Source of the DNA: Serratia sp. DD3
Lineage (GTDB): Bacteria; Pseudomonadota; Gammaproteobacteria; Enterobacterales; Enterobacteriaceae
Direction: 5' to 3'
DNA length: 64,000 bases
Assembly (NCBI RefSeq): GCF_000496755.2
Contig: NZ_AYKS02000033.1
Coordinates: forward strand, 62,001 to 126,000
A program made the position numbers and the translations under genes. Below the pieces are notes generated by a model. The model saw only the letters and a program-made list of their open reading frames with translations. It had not been told where the DNA came from and made no database searches. Every line of letters begins with the position of its first letter. Position 1 is the stretch's first letter. Shown piece after piece: positions 29,158 to 38,589 of the stretch.

Positions 29158-32100
29158 TTACTGTGCCTGAACCCGCAGCTCAGCGGCGCTGCGACTACGG
29201 TGACCCAACAATGCCTTCACATCACTGGACTTCGGTTTGACCAACGCAAACTTCGCTGCCCATTCCGGCCAATTCGCCAGGATCTCTTCTGCGCGTGAGG
29301 AACCGGTCGCCTGTACATGTTCGGTAATCAAACCACGCAGGTGTTCTTCATGGATGGCCAGTTGGTCAACAGCCAAGACTTCCACCAGTTCTGGGTTAAC
29401 ACGTTTACGAAACTCACCGTCTTCATCCAAGACATAGGCGAAACCGCCGGTCATTCCCGCACCAAAGTTAATGCCGGTTTTACCGAGGACACAAACAATC
29501 CCCCCGGTCATGTATTCACAACCGTTATCGCCAATTCCTTCGACCACGGTAATGGCGCCGGAGTTACGCACCGCGAAACGTTCACCCGCACGGCCTGCCG
29601 CGAACAGCTTGCCCCCGGTGGCACCATATAGGCAGGTGTTACCCACAATGCTCGCTTCATGACTGCGGAAGAATGACCCCACTGGCGGACGCACGGCAAT
29701 ACGGCCACCAGCCATCCCTTTACCCACATAGTCGTTGGCATCCCCGGTCAGGGTCAGTTCAACCCCACCGACATTCCATACACCAAAACTCTGCCCAGCA
29801 GTCCCGGAAAAATGCACTTTGATCGGGTCGGCAGCGATGCCCTGGTCACCATGCCGCGCGGCAATTGCCCCTGACAGGGTTGCACCAACCGAACGGTCAG
29901 TATTGCAGATATCAAAGTAGAGCGTCTTACTTTGCTTGGCTTCAACATGCGGCAACGCCTGCGCCAGCAACGCTTTGTTTAGCACGCCGTGATCGAATGG
30001 CGGGTTACTGCTTTCGGTACAAAACGGCGCTTTACCTGCATGAGGTGTCGCGGTTTGCAGCAACGGCGACAGATCCAGCTTGCTCTGTTTCGCCGTAATC
30101 CCATCCAGTTCGTTAAGCAGATCGGTGCGGCCAATCAAGTCAACCAGTTGGCTAACACCCAATTCCGCCATAATTTCGCGGGTTTCACGGGCGATAAAGT
30201 GGAAATAGTTAACCACCCGCTCTGGCAGACCGTGATAGTGATCACGGCGCAATTTTTCATCCTGGGTCGCAACCCCTGTCGCACAGTTATTCAGGTGGCA
30301 AATTCGCAGGTATTTACAACCCAGCGCCACCATCGGCCCGGTACCAAAACCAAAGCTTTCTGCCCCCAGGATCGCCGCTTTAACAATATCAACACCGGTT
30401 TTCAGGCCGCCGTCCACCTGTAGGCGAATTTTATGACGCAGACCATTAGCCACCAGCGCCTGCTGAGTTTCCACCAGCCCCAGTTCCCACGGGCAACCTG
30501 CGTGCTTGACCGATGAAAGCGGACTGGCCCCCGTACCACCGTCATAGCCAGCAATGGTGATCAGGTCAGCATAGGCTTTCGCCACCCCAGTCGCGATAGT
30601 CCCGACCCCCGGCTCTGAAACCAGCTTCACCGAAATCATGGCCTGTGGATTGACCTGCTTAAGATCAAAGATCAACTGAGCCAAATCTTCGATGGAATAA
30701 ATATCGTGATGAGGAGGTGGTGAAATCAGCGTTACGCCCGGTACGGAATAACGTAATTTAGCAATGTAAGGGGTAACTTTATCCCCGGGTAATTGCCCCC
30801 CTTCACCGGGCTTGGCCCCTTGAGCCACTTTAATCTGGATCACATCAGCGTTAATCAGGTAAGCCGGGGTGACACCAAAACGGCCAGATGCCACCTGCTT
30901 GATACGAGACACTTTGTTAGTGCCATAACGCGCTGGATCTTCACCCCCTTCACCGGAATTGGAGAAGCCCCCCAGGCTATTCATCGCTATCGCCAGTGAT
31001 TCGTGTGCTTCCGGGCTGAGTGCCCCAATGGACATCGCCGCCGTATCAAAGCGCTTAAACAGTGACTCAGCCGCTTCAACCTGCTCAACCGGAATAGCCG
31101 TCTGTTGCGGTTTGATGGCCAACAAGTCACGCAACGTAGCTATTGGGCGTTGATTTACCAGCTTGGCATAGGCCAGGTAATCACGGTATTCGCCACTGTG
31201 TACTGCCTGCTGCAATGAATTGACAACATCAGGGTTATAAGCGTGATATTCCCCACCATGAACAAATTTTAGCAACCCGCCCTGCTCCAACGGTTTACGT
31301 TTCATCCAGGCGCGCTTGCTCAAATTCTGCAAATCTTGTTGAAAATCAATAAAGTTGGCACCACCAATACGGCTGACCACCCCTTGAAAACACAAATCAG
31401 ACAACTCACGGTGCAGGCCAACCGCTTCAAACAATTTCGAGCAACGGTAAGAGGCAATAGTGGAAATGCCCATTTTGGACATGATCTTGTAGAGCCCCTT
31501 ATTAATGCCATTGCGGTAGTTCAGCATTACATCGCGGTGTTTTTTATCGATCGCCCGGTCATCTACCAGCTTGGCTAAACTTTCATAAGCTAAATAGGGG
31601 TAAACTGCGGTGGCACCAAAACCCAACAGTACCGCAAAGTGGTGAGGATCACGGGCGCTGGCGGTTTCTACGATAAGGTTAGCATCACAACGCAGGCTTT
31701 TTTCCACCAGCCGGGTCTGAATCGCCCCCACGGCCATTGGTGCAGGAACAGGCAAACGCTGGTTGCTGATAGCGCGGTCAGACAGCACCAGCAATACCGC
31801 CCCACTACGCACCTTACGCTCTGCTTCATCACACAAAGAACGGATAACCTGCTCCAATTCTGCTTCTGCCGGATCAAAGGTCAGATCAAGAATATCGGCT
31901 CGATAGTATTCACCTTCCAGCGTGGTGAGCTGCTTGAAATCTGAATACAGCAGAATCGGGGATTTAAAGCTCAAACGGTGGGCCTGACCTTCGGCTTCAC
32001 AGAACACGTTCATTTCACGACCAATACTGGTGGCCAATGACATCACATGCGCTTCACGTAATGGGTCGATAGGTGGGTTAGTCACCTGGGCAAACTGCTG

Positions 32101-33624
32101 GCGGAAGTAATCATAAATAATGCGTGGACGGCTGGACAACACCGCAAATGGGGTATCGTCCCCCATTGAGCCGGTTGCTTCCTGGCCCATATCCCCCAAC
32201 ACTCGAACCACCTGTTCAAGCTCTTCACTGCTGTAACCAAACTGCTTCTGGTAAGTCTCCAGGGTGGCATCATCCATTTCACGGCTGCCCACCTGATCAT
32301 CCGGCAGATCTTCAAACGGCACCAGACGCTTAACGTTTTTCTCCATCCACTCTTTATAGGGGTGGCGACTTTTCAGGTCATTGTCGGTTTCGGCAGAATG
32401 CAAAATCTGACCCGTGCGAGTATCAATCACCATCAACTCACCGGGACCTACACGGCCTTTTTCCACCACTTCATCGGGCTGGTAATCCCAAATACCCACT
32501 TCTGACGCACAGGTAATCAATTTATCTTTGGTGATCACATAACGTGCCGGGCGTAGACCGTTACGATCCAGGTTACAGGCTGCATAGCGGCCATCGGACA
32601 TCACGATACCTGCCGGGCCATCCCACGGCTCCATATGCATCGAGTTGAAGTCAAAGAAGGCGCGTAAGTCAGCATCCATATCCGGGTTGTTTTGCCAAGC
32701 TGGTGGCACCAACAGGCGCATAGCGCGGATTAAGTCCATTCCCCCACTGAGGAACAGTTCCAGCATATTATCCAGCGAACTGGAGTCAGAACCGGTTTCA
32801 TTAACAAACGGCGCGGCATCGCGCAGATCCGGAATCAGTGGCGTTTTGAATTTATAGGCACGAGCCCGCGCCCACTGGCGGTTACCGGTAATGGTGTTGA
32901 TCTCACCGTTGTGCGCCAGATAGCGAAATGGCTGCGCCAAAGGCCAACGCGGCACGGTATTGGTAGAAAAACGCTGATGGAACAGGCAAATAGCAGATTC
33001 CAAACGCAGATCTGCCAAATCGAGATAGAAGCGCGGTAGATCTGCCGGCATACACAAGCCTTTATAGATCGTCACCAAGTTGGAGAAACTGCAGACATAA
33101 AAGTCATTATCCTCCACGCGCTTCTCAATACGGCGGCGGGCGACAAAAAGGCGACGCTCCATATCCCGTGGACGCCAGCCTGCGGGAGCATTAACGAAAA
33201 TCTGCTCAATACGCGGCAAAGAAGAGAGCGCTATCTCACCCAGCACATCCGGGTTGGTGGGAACCTCACGCCAACCGACAATCGACAGTGTTTCGTTCTG
33301 CAGCTCCTCTTCAACAATACGGCGGCTGGCACGGGCCTGCTCTTCGTCCTGACTGAGGAACATCATCCCTACTGCATAGTTTTTAGCTAAGCGCCAACCG
33401 CGATCTTCCGCCACCATGCGGAAAAAACGGTCAGGTTTTTGCAATAACAAACCACAACCATCCCCTGTCTTACCATCAGCGAGAATAGCACCACGGTGCT
33501 GCATACGAGCCAGTGCGTGGATCGCAGTACGCACTACCTTGTGGCTAGGTTCGCCTTCTATATGGGCAATCAGGCCGAAACCACAGTTGTCCCTCTCTTG
33601 GGATTTATCGTACAACATCATCAA
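29158..33624 (-). CDS. gltB: Glutamate synthase large subunit GltB
   Basis: Alpha subunit that hydrolyses glutamine and transfers the ammonia to 2-oxoglutarate, giving two glutamates. The 1488-residue product has an N-terminal class-II glutaminase domain with the nucleophile Cys at residue 14 (RDNCGFGLIAHIEG). The central domain and the FMN-binding synthase domain follow (SNSGEGGEDPARYG, GGTGASPLSSVKHAG). The 3Fe-4S motif CKYLRICHLNNC and the GXGXG repeat beta-helix (GNTCLYGATGGKLFAAGRAGERF) are also present. The propeptide before Cys is only 13 residues from the first of three ATGs, shorter than in Escherichia. A GGAGG site precedes the start. Confidence 0.95.
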   Translation of the reverse strand: MMMLYDKSQERDNCGFGLIAHIEGEPSHKVVRTAIHALARMQHRGAILADGKTGDGCGLLLQKPDRFFRMVAEDRGWRLAKNYAVGMMFLSQDEEQARASRRIVEEELQNETLSIVGWREVPTNPDVLGEIALSSLPRIEQIFVNAPAGWRPRDMERRLFVARRRIEKRVEDNDFYVCSFSNLVTIYKGLCMPADLPRFYLDLADLRLESAICLFHQRFSTNTVPRWPLAQPFRYLAHNGEINTITGNRQWARARAYKFKTPLIPDLRDAAPFVNETGSDSSSLDNMLELFLSGGMDLIRAMRLLVPPAWQNNPDMDADLRAFFDFNSMHMEPWDGPAGIVMSDGRYAACNLDRNGLRPARYVITKDKLITCASEVGIWDYQPDEVVEKGRVGPGELMVIDTRTGQILHSAETDNDLKSRHPYKEWMEKNVKRLVPFEDLPDDQVGSREMDDATLETYQKQFGYSSEELEQVVRVLGDMGQEATGSMGDDTPFAVLSSRPRIIYDYFRQQFAQVTNPPIDPLREAHVMSLATSIGREMNVFCEAEGQAHRLSFKSPILLYSDFKQLTTLEGEYYRADILDLTFDPAEAELEQVIRSLCDEAERKVRSGAVLLVLSDRAISNQRLPVPAPMAVGAIQTRLVEKSLRCDANLIVETASARDPHHFAVLLGFGATAVYPYLAYESLAKLVDDRAIDKKHRDVMLNYRNGINKGLYKIMSKMGISTIASYRCSKLFEAVGLHRELSDLCFQGVVSRIGGANFIDFQQDLQNLSKRAWMKRKPLEQGGLLKFVHGGEYHAYNPDVVNSLQQAVHSGEYRDYLAYAKLVNQRPIATLRDLLAIKPQQTAIPVEQVEAAESLFKRFDTAAMSIGALSPEAHESLAIAMNSLGGFSNSGEGGEDPARYGTNKVSRIKQVASGRFGVTPAYLINADVIQIKVAQGAKPGEGGQLPGDKVTPYIAKLRYSVPGVTLISPPPHHDIYSIEDLAQLIFDLKQVNPQAMISVKLVSEPGVGTIATGVAKAYADLITIAGYDGGTGASPLSSVKHAGCPWELGLVETQQALVANGLRHKIRLQVDGGLKTGVDIVKAAILGAESFGFGTGPMVALGCKYLRICHLNNCATGVATQDEKLRRDHYHGLPERVVNYFHFIARETREIMAELGVSQLVDLIGRTDLLNELDGITAKQSKLDLSPLLQTATPHAGKAPFCTESSNPPFDHGVLNKALLAQALPHVEAKQSKTLYFDICNTDRSVGATLSGAIAARHGDQGIAADPIKVHFSGTAGQSFGVWNVGGVELTLTGDANDYVGKGMAGGRIAVRPPVGSFFRSHEASIVGNTCLYGATGGKLFAAGRAGERFAVRNSGAITVVEGIGDNGCEYMTGGIVCVLGKTGINFGAGMTGGFAYVLDEDGEFRKRVNPELVEVLAVDQLAIHEEHLRGLITEHVQATGSSRAEEILANWPEWAAKFALVKPKSSDVKALLGHRSRSAAELRVQAQ

Positions 33625-34380
33625 TGAACCTCCCCGGGCTCTGTGTAACGCTTACAACCTACTGCGAGGGGGCTTCCCAAGAAGTCCAATCAGCAAGGTC
33701 AAGATCGACAATCTGCTTTTCCGCCCTCTATCAATGGCCTCTGGTGAAAAGATTCACAAGTGGTAGCTAACTTGTTCTAAGAGGGGGTCTTAAGTTAATG
33801 CATAATTATGACGAGATATTTGCCCGCCAAGAAAGCTTTCCAGCGGACTCCCAACTTAGCGAGAAAGGATACTCAGGTCAAATATCGCTTACACAGCGGC
33901 TTTCACGCTAGAAACAGCAATTAATCATCTGAAAAATAAAATATTTTAGCATTTTTGACCGTAATGAAAAGGCAGATGAGTAGAGTGAAAAACGTGAGCG
34001 ACATCACTATACTTTCCCCATCACATCTCTTAAGCATGCTGATTAAAGTGATATATTCAGATTATTACTCTTATAAAGGCATAGTAATTATTATTTGTAA
34101 CTATTTTTCACTGTTATGCCATAAATAACTTAACCCAACGATGAGGATTAGCAAATTTAATTACCACTCTAATGAGTTTATTTGCACTAATGATGAATAG
34201 TTATGTAATTTTCCGCCTTTAAAGAAAAGCGTTGATCTCGGTCATCGCAGGGAAAGTCTTTTCTGGTTATACCTAGGGGACTGACATGACAAGCAGCATA
34301 CACCGGGCTGCCCGCCTCTCTGTAACTTGAATGACGACAGGCATCATCCCCCGTTTTAAACACAGAGAGACCTCAGAATT
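33625..34380. promoter_or_regulatory. Long intergenic region between divergent gltB and yhcC
   Basis: 756 bases without a gene, the longest such gap here. On the minus strand TTGGCG and TAATTA are separated by 16 bases (about 33802-33829), a possible gltB promoter; the -10 overlaps the perfect palindrome CATAATTATG at 33801-33810. Further upstream the DNA is very AT-rich (33920-34200), including AAAATATTTTAGCA. In Escherichia gltBD is activated by Lrp from far upstream sites, and this stretch would suit that role. A GGCATA ... TATGCC pair (about 34078-34120) could form a long loop. Confidence 0.35.
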
Positions 34381-35307
34381 ATGCAGTTGCCACAGCTAGT
34401 CAATATGTTTGGCAGCGATCTTCAACGCCGTTATGGTGAAAAAATCCATAAACTCACGCTGCATGGTGGGTTTAGCTGCCCAAATCGTGATGGCACGCTA
34501 GGAAGGGGAGGTTGTACTTTCTGCAACGTGGCCTCGTTTGCCGACGAACAGATGCAACAGCAAACTATCGCCGCGCAGTTAGCCATTCAGGCGAAAAAGG
34601 TCAATCGGGCAAAACGCTATCTGGCCTATTTCCAGGCCTATACCAGTACCTATGCGGAAGTCGAACTGCTGGCCAATATGTATCAGCAGGCGCTGATGCA
34701 GGCAGAGATCATCGGTATCTGTGTCGGCACCCGGCCAGATTGTGTGCCCACAGCGGCGCTTGATCTACTGGCCAGTTATCGTGAACAAGGTTTTGAAGTA
34801 TGGCTGGAGTTAGGGCTACAAACGGCACAGGATAAGACCCTCAAACGTATCAACCGTGGTCACGACTTCGCCTGTTATCAGCAGACCACACGCCTGGCAC
34901 GCCAACGCGGTCTGAAAGTCTGCTGCCACCTGATTGTTGGCCTACCAGGGGAAACACACCAGCAACACCTGTCTACACTACAAGCGGTCATTGACTGCGG
35001 GGTTGAGGGTATCAAGCTGCACCCACTACATATTGTCACCGGTAGTATTATGGCACGAGCCTGGCAGGCCGGGCGTCTGCCCGAGTTGCCCCTGGAAGAG
35101 TATGCTTTCAGCGCCGGTGAAATGATCCGCCATACGCCTAAAGAGATTATTTACCACCGTATTTCCGCCAGTGCACGCCGCCCCACCTTACTGGCCCCGT
35201 TATGGTGCGAAAACCGCTGGAATGGTATGCAGGCTGTAGGGGGCTATCTCCTGAACCAAGGTGGACAAGGTTCTGCCCTGAGTTCAGACCAGCGCTATCA
35301 TCCCTAG
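34381..35307 (+). CDS. yhcC: Radical SAM protein YhcC
   Basis: Radical S-adenosylmethionine enzyme of unknown reaction, conserved next to gltB in enterics. The 308-residue product has the family's unusual cluster motif Cys33-X11-Cys45-X2-Cys48 (FSCPNRDGT ... GGCTFCNVASF) in place of CX3CX2C. Later conserved parts are VGTRPDCVP, WLELGLQTAQDKTLKRINRGHD, HLIVGLPGE and the C-terminal YHRISASARRPTLLAPLWC. The length matches Escherichia YhcC. Confidence 0.9.
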   Translation: MQLPQLVNMFGSDLQRRYGEKIHKLTLHGGFSCPNRDGTLGRGGCTFCNVASFADEQMQQQTIAAQLAIQAKKVNRAKRYLAYFQAYTSTYAEVELLANMYQQALMQAEIIGICVGTRPDCVPTAALDLLASYREQGFEVWLELGLQTAQDKTLKRINRGHDFACYQQTTRLARQRGLKVCCHLIVGLPGETHQQHLSTLQAVIDCGVEGIKLHPLHIVTGSIMARAWQAGRLPELPLEEYAFSAGEMIRHTPKEIIYHRISASARRPTLLAPLWCENRWNGMQAVGGYLLNQGGQGSALSSDQRYHP

Positions 35308-35361
35308 ACTGACTACCGGGTAGTAATTTGCAATCACTCCCACACTTCATTGTAAGGTTGC

Positions 35362-35389
35362 TTATTTCCACCCTATTTTGCGGTATGAT
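35362..35389 (+). promoter_or_regulatory. Possible arcB promoter
   Basis: TTATTT at 35362-35367 and TATGAT at 35384-35389 are separated by 16 bases, about 75 bases ahead of the arcB start. The -10 is good and the -35 weak. Confidence 0.35.
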
Positions 35390-35464
35390 TTATATCCGTC
35401 ATCAATCATGCTGTCGCGTTGTTGACTGCAACTGAAAACCACTGACCTCTGCTAGGAATAGCTC

Positions 35465-37804
35465 ATGAAGCAAATCCGGATGTTAGCGCAGTATTATGTT
35501 GATTTAATGGTAAAACTAGGGCTGGTGCGCTTTTCGCTGTTACTGGCTTCCGCGCTGGTGATTCTGGCCATGGTGGTACAGATAGCGGTCACCATGCTGT
35601 TGAGTGGTCGGGTAGAAATGCACGATATTCTCCCTTCTATCCTGTTCGGTTTAGTCATCACCCCTTTGGCAGTCTATTTTCTTTCCGTGGTGGTGGAACA
35701 ACTGGAAGAGTCGCGACAACGCTTGGCTCGGCTGGTGGATAAACTGGAAGAAATGCGCCACCGTGATCTCACCCTGAATCAACAGATGACAGAGAACATC
35801 ACCCAACTCAATCAGGAAATTGTTGACCGTATCAAAGCGGAAGAAGAGCGCCACCAGGTGATGGATAAACTGACCAAAGAGATGGAACAGCGTGAAATTG
35901 CCCAGGTGGAGTTCGAACAACAGTCCGTTCTATTGCGTTCCTTTCTCGATGCTTCACCAGATTTGGTTTACTACCGTAACGAAGTTAGACAGTTCTCCGG
36001 CTGCAACCGGGCAATGGAACTGTTAACCGGCAAAAGTGAAAAACAATTGATTGGTCTTACCCCCTTTGAGGTGTACAGCAAAGAGGTCGCGGAAAAAATC
36101 ATCGAAACCGATGAAAAAGTCTTCCACCACAATGTCTCTCTGACTTATGAACAATGGCTGGTCTATCCCGATGGGCGCAAAGCCTGTTTTGAACTACGTA
36201 AAGTGCCCTTTTATGACCGCGTCGGTAAACGCCACGGGTTGATGGGCTTTGGCCGTGATATCACCGAACGCAAGCGTTACCAAGACGCCTTAGAGAACGC
36301 CAGCCGGGAAAAGACCACCTTCATATCCACGATCAGCCATGAGCTGCGTACACCGCTGAACGGCATTGTCGGATTAAGCCGCATTCTGCTCGATACCGAA
36401 TTGAACGACGAACAACTGAAATACCTGAAAACTATCCATGTCAGCGCCATTACCCTGGGTAATATTTTCAATGACGTCATCGAGATGGATAAACTCGAAC
36501 GCAACAAAGTACAGCTTGATAATCAGCCCGTCGATTTTACCGGTTTTCTAGCGGATCTGGAGAATCTTTCCGGCCTATTAGCCCAGCCCAAAGGGCTGCA
36601 ATTGGTGATGGAACCGCAACTGCCACTACCAGCTCAAGTCATGGCTGACGGCACGCGCTTGCGTCAGATCCTGTGGAATCTGATCGGCAATGCGGTGAAA
36701 TTCACGCAGCAGGGGCAAATCGTCGTACGCATCAAGTATGAGGAGCAAAAACGGCTGGTGTTTGAAGTGGAAGACTCTGGCATGGGGATCCCGCTGGAAG
36801 AACAAGAGAAAATTTTCGCCATGTACTACCAGGTCAAAGACCAGCATGGTGGCCACCCAGCGACGGGAACCGGTATCGGTCTGGCGGTTTCTAAACGGCT
36901 GGCACAGAGTATGGGCGGGGATATTACGGTAAAAAGCGCACCGGGGCAGGGTTCCTGCTTTACCTTGACCATCGTCTCTCCAGCCATGGAACCGACAGAG
37001 GACCAGATAGAGGTTGAGGAAGAGCTACCACTGCCAGCACTGCATATCCTGTTGGTGGAAGATATTGAGCTGAACGTCACCGTTGCCTGCTCGGTGTTGG
37101 AAAAACTGGGAAACAGCGTAGAAGTCGCGATGAATGGCCATGATGCGCTAGCGATGTTTGACCCTGATGAATTTGATCTGGTATTGCTGGATATACAATT
37201 GCCGGATATGACTGGACTGGATATCGCACGCATATTACGCGAGCGTTATGCTCACCGCACCCTGCCCCCATTGATTGCCTTGACAGCTAACGTATTGAAA
37301 GACAAAAAAGAGTATCTGGCTGCAGGTATAGACGATGTGCTGAGCAAACCGTTATCAGTACCCGCCCTAACCGCGATGATTAAACATTATTGGGATCATC
37401 AACCGCTACATACCCTAAAGAAAACGGAGCAAGAACCGATGCAGATTAATGAGTCGTTTCTGGATACCACTATGTTGGAGCAATACATAGAGCTGGTTGG
37501 GCCTCAGTTGATTCATCAAAGCCTGGCCATGTTTGAACAGATGATGCCAGGTTATCTGGCGCTGCTGGATTCCAATATGACCGCACGCGACCAAAAAGGG
37601 ATCGCTGAAGAGGGGCATAAAATCAAAGGTGCCGCTGGTTCCGTAGGACTTAAACATTTGCAGCAATTGGCACAGCAGATCCAGACGCCAACCTTACCAG
37701 CTTGGTGGGATAACGTGCAGGATTGGGTCGATGAGTTGAAACAAGAATGGCGCAATGACGTAGCGATGTTACGTGCTTGGGTAGAGAGCGCTGAAAAAAA
37801 ATGA
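35465..37804 (+). CDS. arcB: Aerobic respiration sensor histidine kinase ArcB
   Basis: Tripartite hybrid kinase of the inner membrane that reads quinone redox state and phosphorylates ArcA under low oxygen. The 779-residue product has two membrane helices (about 21-45 and 58-77), a coiled coil (about 78-150) and a PAS domain with the two redox cysteines in SGCNRAME (about 180) and GRKACFE (about 241). The kinase core has His292 in ISHELRTP and the N/G boxes NLIGNAVKF, DSGMGIP and GTGIGLAVS. A receiver follows with Asp near 576 (LVLLDIQLPD), then an Hpt domain with His near 717 (GHKIKGAAGS). All phosphorelay residues are intact. Its 3' end overlaps the arcZ terminator on the other strand. Confidence 0.97.
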   Translation: MKQIRMLAQYYVDLMVKLGLVRFSLLLASALVILAMVVQIAVTMLLSGRVEMHDILPSILFGLVITPLAVYFLSVVVEQLEESRQRLARLVDKLEEMRHRDLTLNQQMTENITQLNQEIVDRIKAEEERHQVMDKLTKEMEQREIAQVEFEQQSVLLRSFLDASPDLVYYRNEVRQFSGCNRAMELLTGKSEKQLIGLTPFEVYSKEVAEKIIETDEKVFHHNVSLTYEQWLVYPDGRKACFELRKVPFYDRVGKRHGLMGFGRDITERKRYQDALENASREKTTFISTISHELRTPLNGIVGLSRILLDTELNDEQLKYLKTIHVSAITLGNIFNDVIEMDKLERNKVQLDNQPVDFTGFLADLENLSGLLAQPKGLQLVMEPQLPLPAQVMADGTRLRQILWNLIGNAVKFTQQGQIVVRIKYEEQKRLVFEVEDSGMGIPLEEQEKIFAMYYQVKDQHGGHPATGTGIGLAVSKRLAQSMGGDITVKSAPGQGSCFTLTIVSPAMEPTEDQIEVEEELPLPALHILLVEDIELNVTVACSVLEKLGNSVEVAMNGHDALAMFDPDEFDLVLLDIQLPDMTGLDIARILRERYAHRTLPPLIALTANVLKDKKEYLAAGIDDVLSKPLSVPALTAMIKHYWDHQPLHTLKKTEQEPMQINESFLDTTMLEQYIELVGPQLIHQSLAMFEQMMPGYLALLDSNMTARDQKGIAEEGHKIKGAAGSVGLKHLQQLAQQIQTPTLPAWWDNVQDWVDELKQEWRNDVAMLRAWVESAEKK

Positions 37805-37822
37805 CCCCGACCGAAGCCGGGG
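37794..37822 (-). terminator. Intrinsic terminator of arcZ
   Basis: Read on the minus strand, ACCCCGGC-TTCG-GTCGGGGT is followed by a T-run (37794-37801). It is the Rho-independent 3' end of ArcZ and overlaps the last codons of arcB. Confidence 0.85.
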
Positions 37823-37908
37823 TGCGCGAAGTATTGCGCCAACACCAGGGAAATCGACTACCTGTACATTGGTATTGCGTGTTCTGTCGAACAGGTCTTA
37901 AATAACTC
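37795..37908 (-). ncRNA. arcZ: Hfq-dependent small RNA ArcZ
   Basis: The minus strand downstream of arcB contains the conserved ArcZ 3' part almost base for base: the seed GATTTCCCTGGTGTTGGCGCA (37830-37850 region), then CGCGCACCCCGG and the terminator. ArcZ activates rpoS translation and represses flhDC, sdaC and others; RNase E releases the processed 3' RNA containing the seed. The 5' half is poorly conserved, as is usual. The 5' end is placed from the promoter. Location between arcB and elbB on the opposite strand is the same as in Escherichia, where ArcA represses it. Confidence 0.9.
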
Positions 37909-37914
37909 ATGCAC

Positions 37915-37944
37915 ATCATACAGTGAACAACATAGCAAATGTAA
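37915..37944 (-). promoter_or_regulatory. Probable arcZ promoter
   Basis: On the minus strand, TTACAT (37939-37944) and TATGAT (37915-37920) are separated by 18 bases. Initiation about seven bases on would give an RNA of about 114 bases, close to the 121 bases of Escherichia ArcZ. Confidence 0.5.
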
Positions 37945-38041
37945 GTGTTCTCGTTAGAAGATTCATTAAAAAATGTGATGTACTTATTATTTGTAAACAC
38001 TAAGTCCACCTTGATAGGTCATCCTAACCGGGAGAGCCGCA

Positions 38042-38579
38042 ATCAAGCGAGTGAGTATCGTGCTAAGTGGTTAGCTATTGATGATAGTGCCCAGATCCAT
38101 AAAGTGTTCCTTACGTTAATCGCATAAGATGATATTGGTATACCAGTGGTTTCTTTTTATACAAAAAGAGAGCAACAACCTATAATTAAACAGTTATCCA
38201 GCGATAAAATACCCGGGCAATGTGACGTTTTTTTTGCGGCGACATCGATTATCCGAAGAGAAATTTATCGCCTATCACAAACAGATGCTAATCAATTGGG
38301 TGGGGTAATCGCTCTTGGTGGATGCACTGGGGTAAAGAATTTGAGTGATTTTACTAATGATGGTGCTGAATATTTGGCTGATAAATATTTAGCCAAACTT
38401 ACTCAACCAATGCATAAGATAGGTAAAACAATAGAACTTATCTGCTTTCCCTTTGTTTTATTGCCCAAAATTCACGTCTGACCATTGGAATCGTTCCCTC
38501 TCTTGATAACGTGATGGATAACCTGGGTAGGGAAAAGGTGATTTTCTCTGTCGATGATATCGAGACAAGTGAGTGTTGA
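38042..38579 (+). pseudogene. elbB: Decayed elbB (glyoxalase III-like / GATase1 family)
   Basis: Remains of elbB, which normally lies between arcZ and mtgA. Translating across frames gives IKRVSIVLSG, DDSAQIHKVFLTLIA and IIRREIYRLSQTDANQLGGV. It then gives KNLSDFTNDGAEY and LLPKIH, and in a second frame LTIGIVPSLDNVMDNLG then VDDIETSEC. All align in order to ElbB. The start codon reads ATC, stops occur after LSG and after LTLIA, frames shift at least twice, and about 50 C-terminal residues are absent. The 111-codon open frame at 38146-38481 is the middle piece. I consider the gene dead. The AT-richness and many substitutions say the decay is not recent. Confidence 0.85.
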
Positions 38580-38589
38580 ATTTAACGAA

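Noticed and set aside
29989..30423. 144-codon frame opposite gltB
   Set aside because: Antisense shadow of a highly conserved gene; several such long shadows occur opposite gltB, tldD, yhdP and the lactate genes.
37945..38127. 60-codon frame upstream of the elbB remnant
   Set aside because: It runs from the arcZ promoter into the broken elbB 5' end; only its tail is ElbB-like, so it is part of the pseudogene.
38146..38481. 111-codon open frame that could be called a hypothetical protein
   Set aside because: Its sequence is the middle of ElbB; it is a fragment of the elbB pseudogene, not an independent gene.
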